The notes under the pieces were generated by a model. That model did no database searches, was not told where the DNA came from, and was given only the letters and a program-made list of their open reading frames with translations. Shown here piece by piece: positions 33,772-41,681 of a stretch of 64,000 nucleotides of DNA. Position 1 is the first letter of the stretch. Each line of letters begins with the position of its first letter. The DNA is taken from positions 1 to 64,000 of the forward strand of contig NZ_WOEY01000070.1 in NCBI RefSeq assembly GCF_013177695.1. Direction: 5' to 3'. The translations under genes and the position numbers were made by a program. This stretch comes from Paraburkholderia solitsugae (GTDB lineage Bacteria; Pseudomonadota; Gammaproteobacteria; Burkholderiales; Burkholderiaceae).

Positions 33772-34383
33772 ATGATGGTTCTGTATTCCGGCACAACTTG
33801 CCCGTTCTCCCAGCGCTGCCGGCTGGTGTTGTTCGAAAAGGGCATGGACTTCGAGATCCGCGACGTCGACCTGTTTAACAAGCCGGAAGACATCGCTGTG
33901 ATGAATCCGTATGGTCAGGTGCCGATTCTCGTCGAACGGGACCTGATTCTGTACGAATCGAACATCATCAACGAGTACATCGACGAGCGCTTCCCGCACC
34001 CGCAACTGATGCCGGCCGATCCGGTTCAGCGCGCCCGCGCCCGCCTGTTCCTGCTCAACTTCGAAAAGGAACTGTTCGTCCACGTCGGCACGCTCGAGAA
34101 CGAAAAGGGCAAAGCCGCTGAGAAGAATCACGAGAAGGCACGTCTCGCGATCCGCGATCGCCTGACGCAGCTTGCACCGATCTTCCTGAAGAACAAGTAC
34201 ATGCTCGGCGAAGAGTTCTCGATGCTCGACGTCGCGATCGCGCCGTTGCTGTGGCGTCTGGACCACTACGGCATCGAGCTGTCGAAGAACGCTGCACCGC
34301 TGATGAAGTACGCCGAGCGCATTTTCAGCCGCCCGGCTTATATCGAAGCGCTGACGCCTTCGGAAAAGGTGATGCGTCGTTGA
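33772..34383 (+). CDS. sspA: Stringent starvation protein A (GST-fold RNA polymerase-associated)
   Basis: SspA binds RNA polymerase and alters transcription in starvation and stress. The 203-residue GST-fold protein starts MMVLYSGTTCPFSQRCRLVL, with the FDIRD-like segment FEIRDVDLFNKPED, NPYGQVPILVERDL, and the C-terminal FSMLDVAIAPLLWRL. It lies directly upstream of sspB, the typical sspAB order. Confidence 0.95.
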   Translation: MMVLYSGTTCPFSQRCRLVLFEKGMDFEIRDVDLFNKPEDIAVMNPYGQVPILVERDLILYESNIINEYIDERFPHPQLMPADPVQRARARLFLLNFEKELFVHVGTLENEKGKAAEKNHEKARLAIRDRLTQLAPIFLKNKYMLGEEFSMLDVAIAPLLWRLDHYGIELSKNAAPLMKYAERIFSRPAYIEALTPSEKVMRR

Positions 34384-34457
34384 GTTTGGCTTTGGGGTGA
34401 GGGCGCCGCGTCTCGATTGCTTTCCGTGTGCGCCCAAACCCGGTAAGAGGACTGTTG

Positions 34458-34970
34458 ATGCAAGAGATTTCAACCAAGCCGTATCTGCTGCGCGCGCTGT
34501 ACGAATGGTGCACGGATAACGGCTACACGCCGCATATTGCGGTCCGGGTCGACAATCAGACGCGCGTGCCGCGGCAGTTCGTGCGCGATAACGAGATCGT
34601 GTTGAACATCAGCTTCGAGGCGACTAGCCAGTTGCAGATGGGCAATGAATGGATCGAGTTCAGCGCGCGCTTCTCCGGCAAGTCGCACAAGATCGAAGTG
34701 CCGATCGCCAATATTCTCGCGATCTACGCCCGCGAAAACGGGCAGGGCATGGCGTTCCCGGTCGAGTCGGCAGGCGGCGAAGCGCAGGATTCGGGCGCCG
34801 ATGCGGAAGTGGCAGACGAAACCGTGCCGCCGGCCGCGCCGCGCGCGGTCGAAGCGTCGCCAGCGGCCGATGCCGCTGCCGCCAAAGCGGACAGCGCGAC
34901 GGATGGCCCGCAGCCTGACGATGATGGATCGAAAGGTGGCGGAAGGGCTCGCCTCAAGATCGTAAAATGA
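34458..34970 (+). CDS. sspB: ClpXP protease specificity-enhancing factor SspB
   Basis: SspB tethers ssrA-tagged proteins to ClpXP. The 170-residue product has the substrate-binding domain (about 1-105: STKPYLLRALYEWCTDNGYTPH; IVLNISFEATSQLQMGNEWI; IFAIYAR-like ILAIYARENGQGM), a long flexible Ala/Asp/Pro-rich linker, and a conserved C-terminal ClpX-binding tail RLKIVK. This modular layout is diagnostic. Confidence 0.96.
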   Translation: MQEISTKPYLLRALYEWCTDNGYTPHIAVRVDNQTRVPRQFVRDNEIVLNISFEATSQLQMGNEWIEFSARFSGKSHKIEVPIANILAIYARENGQGMAFPVESAGGEAQDSGADAEVADETVPPAAPRAVEASPAADAAAAKADSATDGPQPDDDGSKGGGRARLKIVK

Positions 34971-34989
34971 AGTAGAATCACGGCCTCAT

Positions 34990-35065
34990 GCCGGCTTAGC
35001 TCATCAGGTAGAGCGCTTGACTTGTAATCATGAGGTGGCGGGTTCGAGTCCTGCAGCCGGCACCA
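34990..35065 (+). tRNA. tRNA-Thr (anticodon TGT)
   Basis: The 76-nt sequence folds as a tRNA: acceptor arms GCCGGCT and AGCCGGC, D-arm GCTC...GAGC, anticodon loop CTTGTAA with anticodon TGT (reads ACA, Thr), T-arm with GGTTCGAGTCC, and encoded CCA at 35063-35065. One anticodon-stem pair (T-T) looks mismatched. It follows sspB by 19 bases and is followed by its own terminator. No integrase or attachment duplication is seen. Confidence 0.96.
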
Positions 35066-35074
35066 GTTGTACGG

Positions 35075-35113
35075 AAACGGGTTTCTGAAGAATTTCAGAA
35101 GCCCGTTTTTTTT
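35075..35113 (+). terminator. Intrinsic terminator after tRNA-Thr
   Basis: A 15-bp stem (35075-35089 with 35094-35108, one G-U pair) and 4-nt loop is followed by a run of eight Ts at 35106-35113. Confidence 0.92.
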
Positions 35114-35548
35114 ATGCCTGGAGGGGATCAGGCTGTGCGGATATCTCCCGTCGCCAGTGCGTCGCCGCGGGCAGTTGGAATCCCGCCTGAACCTTGCTGG
35201 GCGTGCGTTTGGCGGCCGCTGCCTCAATCTCAGGAGACGCGAAATCTCGTCGATTCCGCGTGTTGAGTGAGGCGAAGAACGGCGCATTTTTGCCAGATCT
35301 CATTCACCTTGTCGATTGTGGACATTTAAGTCTACGCGATCTCACTAATTGCCGGCAGACCACGGCAAAAGGCAGTGGCATCGGCCAGGTCCCGGTGGCC
35401 GTCCACAGATACCGTCCCGCGAACCGGACCGGGAGAGGTACTATTCGGGCGTCAGTCGGCATCGCAAGAAAATCACTCCGGCGGGCAACGCCCCCCGAGA
35501 CGCGACGTTTCACCGCGTCACTCCCGCAACACAGACCCCACCTTCATC
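35114..35548. other. Non-coding gap before the methyltransferase gene
   Basis: No gene is supported in these 435 bases. The open frame of the downstream methyltransferase reaches to 35375 but this extension is low-complexity and Arg/Ser-rich, unlike a real N terminus. The notable content is a 33-bp element at 35303-35335 that recurs at 37246-37278. Confidence 0.6.
35303..35335 (+). repeat. Copy 1 of a dispersed operator-like element
   Basis: Bases 35303-35323 are identical over 21 positions to 37246-37266. The shared part ends with GTGGAC, followed by six A/T-rich bases and GTCTAC, an imperfect inverted repeat (one mismatch). Inverted hexamers spaced by six A/T-rich bases are typical of binding sites for dimeric regulators. 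The regulator is unknown. Confidence 0.6.
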
Positions 35549-36673
35549 ATGACCAGCCCCGCAACCATCACCTGGCGCGAAGCCGACGGCCCCCGCTCCG
35601 CGCGTTGGCGCTCCGAAGCCGCGGTGCCGCCGCCCAAGCGCGTCGTCGTCGCGGACGACCGCACTACCGCCGACTCGGCCTATCGCCTCGCCTGCGAAGG
35701 GACGGCGCTACTGTGGAACGGCGATTTTCAGAACGCCCGCCAACTGCTGCAGGCGGTCACGCGCCGGTTGGAGCGCAAGCCGCGCAAGCAGGGCGAAACG
35801 CCGATCGACGCGTTCAACCTGCACCGTCAGGCACAGTCGCAACGCGGCCGCACGCTCGGCATGATTCTGATTCCGCTCGACGCCGCTTACGGCATCCCGC
35901 TTCGCCGCGCGCCTGAAGTGCAGCAGGCCTGCATCGAAACCTACGGGCCGTCTACCGACGAACCCTCGGTCGTGTCGCTGCGCGAATTGCTCGGTCTGAT
36001 CGGCGCGCACGAATGGCGCAAGAAGGGTGTGGAAATTCCCGCGCTGGCTGAGCGCATCCACCCGCACTACGGCGTGTTCTCGCCGGTGCGCGGTGAATAT
36101 GTGGATCTGGTCGCGCGCACGCCTTTGCCGTCTTTGAACAAGGCGTTCGATATCGGCACCGGCACGGGCGTGCTGGCCGCGCTGCTCGCCAAACGCGGCG
36201 TGAAGAAAATCGTCGCGACCGACCAGGACCCGCGAGCGCTTGCCTGTGCGCGGGAAAACCTCACGCGTCTTGGCTACGATCAGCAAGTCGAGATCGCGCA
36301 GGCCGATCTGTTTCCGGAAGGCCGCGCGCCGCTGGTGGTCTGCAATCCGCCGTGGGTGCCGGCACGACCCGCATCGCCGATTGAATACGCAATCTATGAT
36401 CCGGAAAGCCGCATGCTGCTCGGTTTTCTGAACGGCCTGGCGGAACATGTGTCGCCGGGCGGGGAAGGCTGGCTGATCATGTCGGATTTCGCCGAGCATC
36501 TCGGTTTGCGTACGCGCGAGTGGCTGCTTGCCGCCATTGAAAAGGCGGGGCTGACGGTGGTTGGTCGCGAGGATATTCGTCCGCGGCACCCCAAGTCGAC
36601 CGACGAAACCGATGCGCTGCACACGGCGCGCATGGCTGAAGTGACGTCGCTCTGGCGCCTGAAGCCGCGCTGA
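35549..36673 (+). CDS. Class I SAM-dependent methyltransferase with NPPW motif
   Basis: The 374-residue product has a helical N-terminal part (about 1-180) and a C-terminal Rossmann methyltransferase domain with DIGTGTGVLAALLAKRG (SAM motif I), ATDQDPRAL and VVCNPPWVP, the NPP-aromatic motif of N6-adenine, N5-glutamine and some rRNA guanine methyltransferases. The substrate is not clear; an RNA or protein target of the PrmB/RlmG type is possible. ATG 35549 gives a natural start. It is convergent with the flavoprotein gene downstream. Confidence 0.8.
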   Translation: MTSPATITWREADGPRSARWRSEAAVPPPKRVVVADDRTTADSAYRLACEGTALLWNGDFQNARQLLQAVTRRLERKPRKQGETPIDAFNLHRQAQSQRGRTLGMILIPLDAAYGIPLRRAPEVQQACIETYGPSTDEPSVVSLRELLGLIGAHEWRKKGVEIPALAERIHPHYGVFSPVRGEYVDLVARTPLPSLNKAFDIGTGTGVLAALLAKRGVKKIVATDQDPRALACARENLTRLGYDQQVEIAQADLFPEGRAPLVVCNPPWVPARPASPIEYAIYDPESRMLLGFLNGLAEHVSPGGEGWLIMSDFAEHLGLRTREWLLAAIEKAGLTVVGREDIRPRHPKSTDETDALHTARMAEVTSLWRLKPR

Positions 36674-36688
36674 ATGTGTGCATTGAGG

Positions 36689-36706
36689 CGCCGCTGGCGA
36701 GCGGCG
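36689..36706. terminator. Short hairpin between convergent genes
   Basis: CGCCGCT and AGCGGCG form a 7-bp perfect stem with loop GGCG in the 35-base gap between the methyltransferase and flavoprotein stops. There is no T-run, so its terminator role is uncertain. Confidence 0.35.
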
Positions 36707-36708
36707 TG

Positions 36709-37980
36709 TCAGACCGGCACGCCGCGTGCCGCGAGATACGCTAATGCGCCGCGTCCTGCTGCCAGCCCGCTGGCGAAGCAGGCGGTGAGCAGATAACCGC
36801 CCGTCGGCGCTTCCCAGTCCAGCATTTCGCCCGCGCAGAACGCGCCGGGCAGACGTTCGATCATCAAATGCTGATCGAGCGCTTCGAAGGGGATGCCGCC
36901 CGCGGTGCTGATCGCTTCCGCGATAGGCCGGGCGCGCGTGAGCCGTACCGGCAGCGCCTTGATTGCGTGCGCAAGACCATTCGTATCGGCGAAGGCTTCC
37001 TTCGACAGAACCTCATGCAGCAAGGCCAGTTTTACGCCACTTATACCGATTCTGCCGTGCAGGTGAGTCGACATCGAGCGCGAGCCGCGCGGTCGCGTGA
37101 CCTCGGCCACGACACGCTCCAACGTCAAACCTGGCGCCAGGTCCAAGGCGATCGTGACGTCGCCGTCGGCCAGAATTCGCTCCCGGATCGCTGCTGACAG
37201 CGCGTAAATCAGGCTCCCTTCGAGGCCCGTTTCGGTCAGAAGTATTTCACCTTGTCGATTGTGGACTTTATTGTCTACATCGGTGAGCGTGATGGCCACC
37301 GATTTCACCGGCTGGCCGGCGAAACGCTCGCTCAGATAGGGACTCCAGTCCGCATCGAAGCCGCAGTTCGCAGGTCGCAACGGCGTCACCGGCACTTCGC
37401 GTGCGTTCAGCAGCGGCACCCAGGCAGCGTCGGATCCGAGCCGCGGCCAGCTGGCGCCGCCGAGTGCGAACACCACGGCGTCGCAGGCCACGCGTTGCTC
37501 GCCGTCGGGTGTGTCGAAGCGCAACGTGTGCGCGGCGGTGTTGCTGTCATCATTGTCCCAACCCGTCCACTTGTGGCGCATGTGAAAGCGCACGCCGGTG
37601 TCTCTCAACCGATGCAACCACGCACGCAGCATCGGCGCCGCTTTCATATCGGCCGGGAAAACCCGCCCAGAACTGCCGACGAAGGTTTCGACGCCGAGCG
37701 CATGCAACCAGGCGCGCAAGGCGTCGGGACCGAACATATCGAGGAGCGGCGCGATCTGATCGCGGCGCGCGCCGTATCGGCCAAGAAACGGCTCGAGCGG
37801 TTCCGAATGCGTGATGTTCATGCCGCCTTTGCCCGCCATCAGGAATTTGCGGCCAACGGACGGCATCGCGTCGTAGACGTCGATCTGTACGCCGTGCTGG
37901 GCGAGCGCCTCGGCGGCCATCAAGCCGGCGGGGCCGCCGCCGATTACGGCGACGCGGGCGGAATCGAAGGAGGATGACAT
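36709..37980 (-). CDS. HI0933/BaiN-like FAD-dependent oxidoreductase
   Basis: A 423-residue flavoprotein. The FAD-binding VAVIGGGPAGLMAAEALA is near the N terminus, followed by GRKFLMAGKGGMNITHSEP, typical of the HI0933/YhiN/BaiN family, the middle GGASWPRLGSDAAW, and the C-terminal FAD-contact GAFCAGEMLDWEAPTGGYLL. The substrate is unknown for this branch. ATG 37980 (with AGGA five bases before) gives the family start; the open frame extends to 38175. Codons about 235-246 overlap copy 2 of a dispersed element (37246-37278). Confidence 0.88.
   Translation of the reverse strand: MSSSFDSARVAVIGGGPAGLMAAEALAQHGVQIDVYDAMPSVGRKFLMAGKGGMNITHSEPLEPFLGRYGARRDQIAPLLDMFGPDALRAWLHALGVETFVGSSGRVFPADMKAAPMLRAWLHRLRDTGVRFHMRHKWTGWDNDDSNTAAHTLRFDTPDGEQRVACDAVVFALGGASWPRLGSDAAWVPLLNAREVPVTPLRPANCGFDADWSPYLSERFAGQPVKSVAITLTDVDNKVHNRQGEILLTETGLEGSLIYALSAAIRERILADGDVTIALDLAPGLTLERVVAEVTRPRGSRSMSTHLHGRIGISGVKLALLHEVLSKEAFADTNGLAHAIKALPVRLTRARPIAEAISTAGGIPFEALDQHLMIERLPGAFCAGEMLDWEAPTGGYLLTACFASGLAAGRGALAYLAARGVPV
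37246..37278 (+). repeat. Copy 2 of a dispersed operator-like element, inside a CDS
   Basis: This copy, within the flavoprotein gene, shares 21 identical bases with 35303-35323 and again ends in GTGGAC, six A/T-rich bases, GTCTAC. The conserved arms with a changed A/T spacer suggest selection on the arms, or chance in the spacer of a copied segment. Confidence 0.6.
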
Positions 37981-38355
37981 GCGGTCCTGCGGATGAGCGG
38001 AGGGACGGCGCGTTGGCTCGATCTGACAATCGGGTGGCGCGAAGGGCGCTATTTTCACACCGCGGGCAGCGCAGGGCAAACCGGCGGTTGCATGCCGGAT
38101 CAGCAGGCCGAAAAACGCTGGGTTCGGGCGCTTTCGACTCCGCTGAGTTTGCGCTCCCGACTTTGCAATCCCCACGCGCGAACTATACTTTTCAAACGCC
38201 TTCCATCGGAAGCAGTGCGCGTCTTCCCCGTGTCAGACTAACCCACCGCTCTCATTCCGCCCGACGTGGCTCATGCTGCCGCGTCGCGGCTGGCGACGTG
38301 GTCTGCGCACCTGCTGTTTGTCTGGATGTGTCGACGTTTGATCAAGGAGATTGCC

Positions 38356-38565
38356 ATGACTCGCAAATACATCGACTGTCGCGAGTTCCCGAGCGAAATG
38401 AATTGCACCGTTGCCCTATCCGCCGACAGCGAGAGTGAATTGCTCGACGCGGCCGTGCAGCATGCCGTCACGGTACACAAACATGCGGACTCGCCGGAAC
38501 TGCGCTCGCAACTCAAGACGCTGTTTCATGAGGGCACGCCGCCAGTCGAGGCACCGCGCGCGTGA
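38356..38565 (+). CDS. DUF1059-type small protein
   Basis: A 69-residue protein starting MTRKYIDCREFPSEMNCTVAL, with two cysteines in the first 18 residues (DCREFP and MNCTVAL) and a helical second half (ELLDAAVQHAVTVHKH). The pattern of Cys, short strand, SADSESELLDAAVQHA is that of the DUF1059 family. Function unknown. A strong AAGGAGA site precedes ATG 38356. It stands alone between the divergent flavoprotein gene and a convergent hypothetical gene. Confidence 0.8.
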   Translation: MTRKYIDCREFPSEMNCTVALSADSESELLDAAVQHAVTVHKHADSPELRSQLKTLFHEGTPPVEAPRA

Positions 38566-38656
38566 TTCGTCGTCCTTTCCCCTGAGGACGGAAGCCGGTT
38601 GATCGGTTCGAGCGGCGGCGAGCCGCTCGAACGGGTCGCGGCGTTGCCTGGGTGTC

Positions 38657-38977
38657 CTAGCCAGGGTAAGCCTCATCCACCTTCAGGCCGGCCAGCTTGA
38701 AAATGACGCGCAGCGTTTGCGGTTTGATGTCGCGACGCGAAGCGAGCGTCGTCATGACGAAGTCGAGCACTTTCGCGTACTTGAGCATCGTCAGGCACGT
38801 CTCCATGTCGACGCTGCCATCGCGCATCACCTCGGCTAGCCGCAGCATTTCGGTGGAAATGTCGCGTGCCATCTCCAGTTCGAGCTGCTGCTTTTCCGAC
38901 CACGCAGGGGCGGCGGTGAGCTTTGCCAGCATTTCCTGAAATTTCTGTTCGACGTTTCCGTTGGGTACCGTGTCCAT
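38657..38977 (-). CDS. Hypothetical helical protein, 106 residues
   Basis: I do not recognise a family. The product is soluble and mostly helical by composition (QKFQEMLAKLTAAPAWSEKQ; LELEMARDISTEMLRLAEVM; MLKYAKVLDFVMTTLASRR), with no signal peptide. G/C third-position use is high and the frame has no competing ORF of better quality, so it is probably a real gene. It is transcribed towards the DUF1059 gene. Confidence 0.65.
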   Translation of the reverse strand: MDTVPNGNVEQKFQEMLAKLTAAPAWSEKQQLELEMARDISTEMLRLAEVMRDGSVDMETCLTMLKYAKVLDFVMTTLASRRDIKPQTLRVIFKLAGLKVDEAYPG

Positions 38978-39345
38978 TGCCGCCTCTTCTATTATCCCGG
39001 CGCGCGCCCGTTTGAAATCGTGGCGCGCTGCTGGTTACGTAACATTCGGTCCGTGTTCCGGGACCGTCCTCCCCACATGCATTCGGTTCGCGTGATCCAC
39101 GTCACGGCCGACAGCCTGTTGTTATGCGCAACGCGGCTTCCCCATCGGGTGAACCGGCCCACAAGATGCTTTCAAGCCACATCGGAAACGACCCGCGCAC
39201 TGCCTTTTGAGCAGGAAGTGTTCCAGGTTTGTGGCGTTTCTCGCAGGGTCGATGCGGCTCCTTAGGTGAGCGGGCTGCGCTTTGGGTAAACTGGCAGCAA
39301 CTTTTTCTTTTTTCCGTCATCTGTCGCACGTTCGCGTTGCAATCG
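38978..39345. other. Intergenic region, nothing recognised
   Basis: The 368 bases between divergent genes carry no supported ORF, RNA or repeat. A pyrimidine-rich run of TTTTTCTTTTTTCC lies at about 39302-39315, close to the methyltransferase start. Confidence 0.5.
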
Positions 39346-39360
39346 ATGGCGGTCCCCACG

Positions 39361-40203
39361 ATGTCCAGCAAAACTCACGAAATCCGTCCGAACCAGTCCG
39401 TCGAGCTGTTGAAGGAGCTTCATATCCTGACGCGCGATGGCAAGATGAACCAGGACAGCCGCCGCAAGCTGAAGCAGGTCTACCACCTGTTCCAGTTCAT
39501 CGAGCCGCTGCTGAAAGACCTCAAGGAGCAGCAGGGCGCGGTGACGCTCGTCGACCACGGCGCGGGCAAGTCATATCTAGGTTTTATCCTCTATGACCTT
39601 TTCTTCAAGGAGTTTCAGGACGCTGCGGGTGGTGCATCGCACATTTACGGCATCGAGACTCGCGAGGATCTCGTGACGAAATCCGAGGAGCTGGCCGACC
39701 GGCTGGGCTTCAAGGGGATGTCGTTTTTGAATTTGTCGGTGGCGGAGTCGATTACTTCAGCGCGTCTGCCGGCGCAGATCGATATCGTGACGGCGCTGCA
39801 TGCGTGCAATACCGCGACTGACGACGCGCTTCGGTTTGCGCTGGAAAAGCGTGCGAAGTACATCGTGGTCGTGCCGTGTTGCCAGGCTGAGGTGGCAGGG
39901 GTTTTACGGCAGAACAAGGGCAAATCGCTCGGCAATGCGTTGACCGAGATCTGGCGGCATCCGCTGCATACCCGGGAATTCGGCAGCCAGATTACTAACG
40001 TGCTGCGCTGCTTGCAGCTGGAAGCACACGGCTATCAGGTGAGTGTGACCGAGCTGGTCGGGTGGGAGCATTCGATGAAGAATGAACTGATTATTGCGCA
40101 GTTCAAGGATCTACCGAGGCGGCGGCCGGCCGAGAGGCTTAATGAAGTGATGGAGACGCTCGGCATCGAGGAGCTGAAGGAAAGGTTTTTTGTCTCCGCC
40201 TGA
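39361..40203 (+). CDS. Methyltransferase-like protein of the METTL25/GSTCD type
   Basis: The 280-residue product has a helical N-terminal region, then a Rossmann core with TLVDHGAGKSYLGFILYD (SAM motif), GIETREDL, ALHACNTATDDAL and the VVVPCCQAEV motif. The paired HAC...TD and PCC motifs are typical of methyltransferase-domain proteins related to eukaryotic METTL25 and GSTCD. Targets are unknown for the bacterial members. Start ATG 39361 is preferred; ATG 39346 would add five residues. The frame stays open upstream to 39229 without support. Confidence 0.8.
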   Translation: MSSKTHEIRPNQSVELLKELHILTRDGKMNQDSRRKLKQVYHLFQFIEPLLKDLKEQQGAVTLVDHGAGKSYLGFILYDLFFKEFQDAAGGASHIYGIETREDLVTKSEELADRLGFKGMSFLNLSVAESITSARLPAQIDIVTALHACNTATDDALRFALEKRAKYIVVVPCCQAEVAGVLRQNKGKSLGNALTEIWRHPLHTREFGSQITNVLRCLQLEAHGYQVSVTELVGWEHSMKNELIIAQFKDLPRRRPAERLNEVMETLGIEELKERFFVSA

Positions 40204-40214
40204 TCTGTCCTGCG

Positions 40215-40239
40215 GCGGTGGCTTTTTTGTAGCCACCGC
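40215..40239. terminator. Hairpin between convergent genes
   Basis: GCGGTGGCT and AGCCACCGC form a 9-bp perfect stem; the 7-nt loop is TTTTTGT. It separates the methyltransferase from the convergent DUF1415 gene by only 42 bases. The T-run is in the loop, so termination strength is uncertain. Confidence 0.45.
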
Positions 40240-40244
40240 GCGAT

Positions 40245-40799
40245 CTACATTTTCATCAGATCGTTCCAACCTTTAAGACCGATTCGCCGAAGGGTCTCCT
40301 GATTCCGCTCATAAATATCTTCCGCATTGGGAAAAGCCTGAACCGCCCGTTCAATACTGTCTTCGCGAAGCAGATGAAAAATAGGATAGGGCGCCCGATT
40401 TGTATAATTCTCGATATCGTCGGGTTCACTGCCTTCAAACTGATATTGAGGGTGAAAGCTGGCAATCTGAATCACACCCTCAAGCCGAAGTTGCTTGATC
40501 ATTCTCTCGGCAAAAAACAGGCAATCGTTATAGTCGAGAAAATCGCCGAGTGCGTGGGGTAAAACTAGCAGCGTGGTATCCACCACTTCGGGATTCGCTT
40601 CGACCAATGCCTGAATCTCCGTTTCGAGATCGGTTAAAACCCCTTCCGTATCTATAGCGTCGCTAACGGCATAGCGAATCTGCCCCTTCACATGCACGGC
40701 CTTGGCAAAAGGGCACAAATTGAGCCCGATCACGGCCTCTGTCAGCCAATGACGAGTGGCGGCGATAACAGCATCATGAGATTCGGCAGGCAACGACAT
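40245..40799 (-). CDS. DUF1415 family protein
   Basis: A 184-residue protein of the DUF1415 family (function unknown), recognised by LTEAVIGLNLCPFAKAV near the N terminus, the FLDYNDCLFFAERMI segment, IQIASFHPQYQFEG and NRAPYPIFHLLRE. It is encoded by DNA of about 50% GC in my hand count of 40321-40740, well below its surroundings (about 65%), with unusual A/T-ending codons. The ATG at 40799 gives the expected length. Confidence 0.85.
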   Translation of the reverse strand: MSLPAESHDAVIAATRHWLTEAVIGLNLCPFAKAVHVKGQIRYAVSDAIDTEGVLTDLETEIQALVEANPEVVDTTLLVLPHALGDFLDYNDCLFFAERMIKQLRLEGVIQIASFHPQYQFEGSEPDDIENYTNRAPYPIFHLLREDSIERAVQAFPNAEDIYERNQETLRRIGLKGWNDLMKM

Positions 40800-40884
40800 G
40801 GCAGGCAGCGAAAGGGGAAAGTGCCATTCTAACGGCGCGGAACGGCACCTATCCGCGCCCTGCCGTAACAGGACGGCAAAAATC

Positions 40885-41526
40885 TCAGCCCGCTTGCGCC
40901 CCGCTGCACGCCGCGGCGATCAACTGCGCCGCCACCTTAGGTGCCGCAAGAATCGGCCCGCAGCCCGGGCCGTAGGTCTGGCTGGCCGCGTACACGCCCT
41001 CGATCATCAAACCCAGCCCATTGGCCAACGCCAAGGGATCATCTGCGCCTGCCGCGGTCGTCACATCCAGAAGCCGCGCCATCAGCCGTTCCTTGTTGCG
41101 AAACACGAACTGCCGCGCCGGATGCGTCGCGTCGGGAAACTCCACCGACACATTCACGAAAGGACAGCCGCGGTAGTCGTCGATGGACGCACGCACCGCC
41201 AGGTCGTCGAAATATTGCTGAAGCTGCTTTGCCGGTTCGCCTGGATGCTTCGCAAAGCTCCCCTCCACGTAGCTGAAAAACTGCTCGTCCTTTTGCTCCA
41301 GGTACGCCATCACCAATTCGTCCTTCGACGAAAACTGGCGGTACAAGCTCATCTTGTTGACGCCCGCGCGCTCCACCACGGCGTCGACGCCGACCGCCCG
41401 CACGCCCTCGCGGTAGAACAGTTCGTCCGCGGCCCGCAACAGATGCTGCTGCGCCTCTGGGCCGGTCGTCTGCGCGCCGCGTGCTCGCCGTACACCGGCT
41501 GGCTTGAGGGTTTCACTGTCGGACAT
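40885..41526 (-). CDS. TetR-family transcriptional regulator
   Basis: A 213-residue repressor-type protein. The N-terminal HTH (about 25-70) reads LLRAADELFYREGVRAVGVDAVVERAGVNKMSLYRQF in two joined pieces, with the ligand-binding domain after it (YRGCPFVNVSVEFPD). It diverges from an MFS transporter gene at 41682, and the gap carries two palindromes suited to TetR binding. It most likely controls that transporter. The inducer is unknown. Confidence 0.9.
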   Translation of the reverse strand: MSDSETLKPAGVRRARGAQTTGPEAQQHLLRAADELFYREGVRAVGVDAVVERAGVNKMSLYRQFSSKDELVMAYLEQKDEQFFSYVEGSFAKHPGEPAKQLQQYFDDLAVRASIDDYRGCPFVNVSVEFPDATHPARQFVFRNKERLMARLLDVTTAAGADDPLALANGLGLMIEGVYAASQTYGPGCGPILAAPKVAAQLIAAACSGAQAG

Positions 41527-41554
41527 GGAATGCCACCTGAATTGAATTGACGCC

Positions 41555-41583
41555 TTGACATGTTACCGAGCAGTAACTAGTAT
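41555..41583 (+). promoter_or_regulatory. Promoter of the MFS gene with an operator in the spacer
   Basis: TTGACA (41555-41560), a perfect -35, is followed after 17 bp by TAGTAT (41578-41583). The spacer holds GTTAC-N6-GTAAC (41562-41577), an inverted repeat where a bound repressor would block RNA polymerase. Confidence 0.7.
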
Positions 41584-41594
41584 CGCAACACCAA

Positions 41595-41614
41595 TTGTGA
41601 CAGATCTGTCACAA
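41595..41614. promoter_or_regulatory. Perfect 20-bp palindrome, candidate operator
   Basis: TTGTGACAGATCTGTCACAA is a perfect palindrome just downstream of the MFS promoter's -10 element, about 67 bases before the MFS ATG. The location at or after the transcription start fits a repressor site. It may be bound by the TetR protein or by a second regulator. Confidence 0.75.
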
Positions 41615-41681
41615 GTCCTTTACCGAAGTCGTAACAATGCGAGCGACGCGGCCTGCGGGGCAGGCGTCGATTGGAGAACCG

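Noticed and set aside
34990..35335. Possible genomic island inserted at tRNA-Thr
   Set aside because: No integrase, no direct repeat of the tRNA 3' end, and flanking genes are core-type. The 21-bp repeat nearby is not tRNA sequence.
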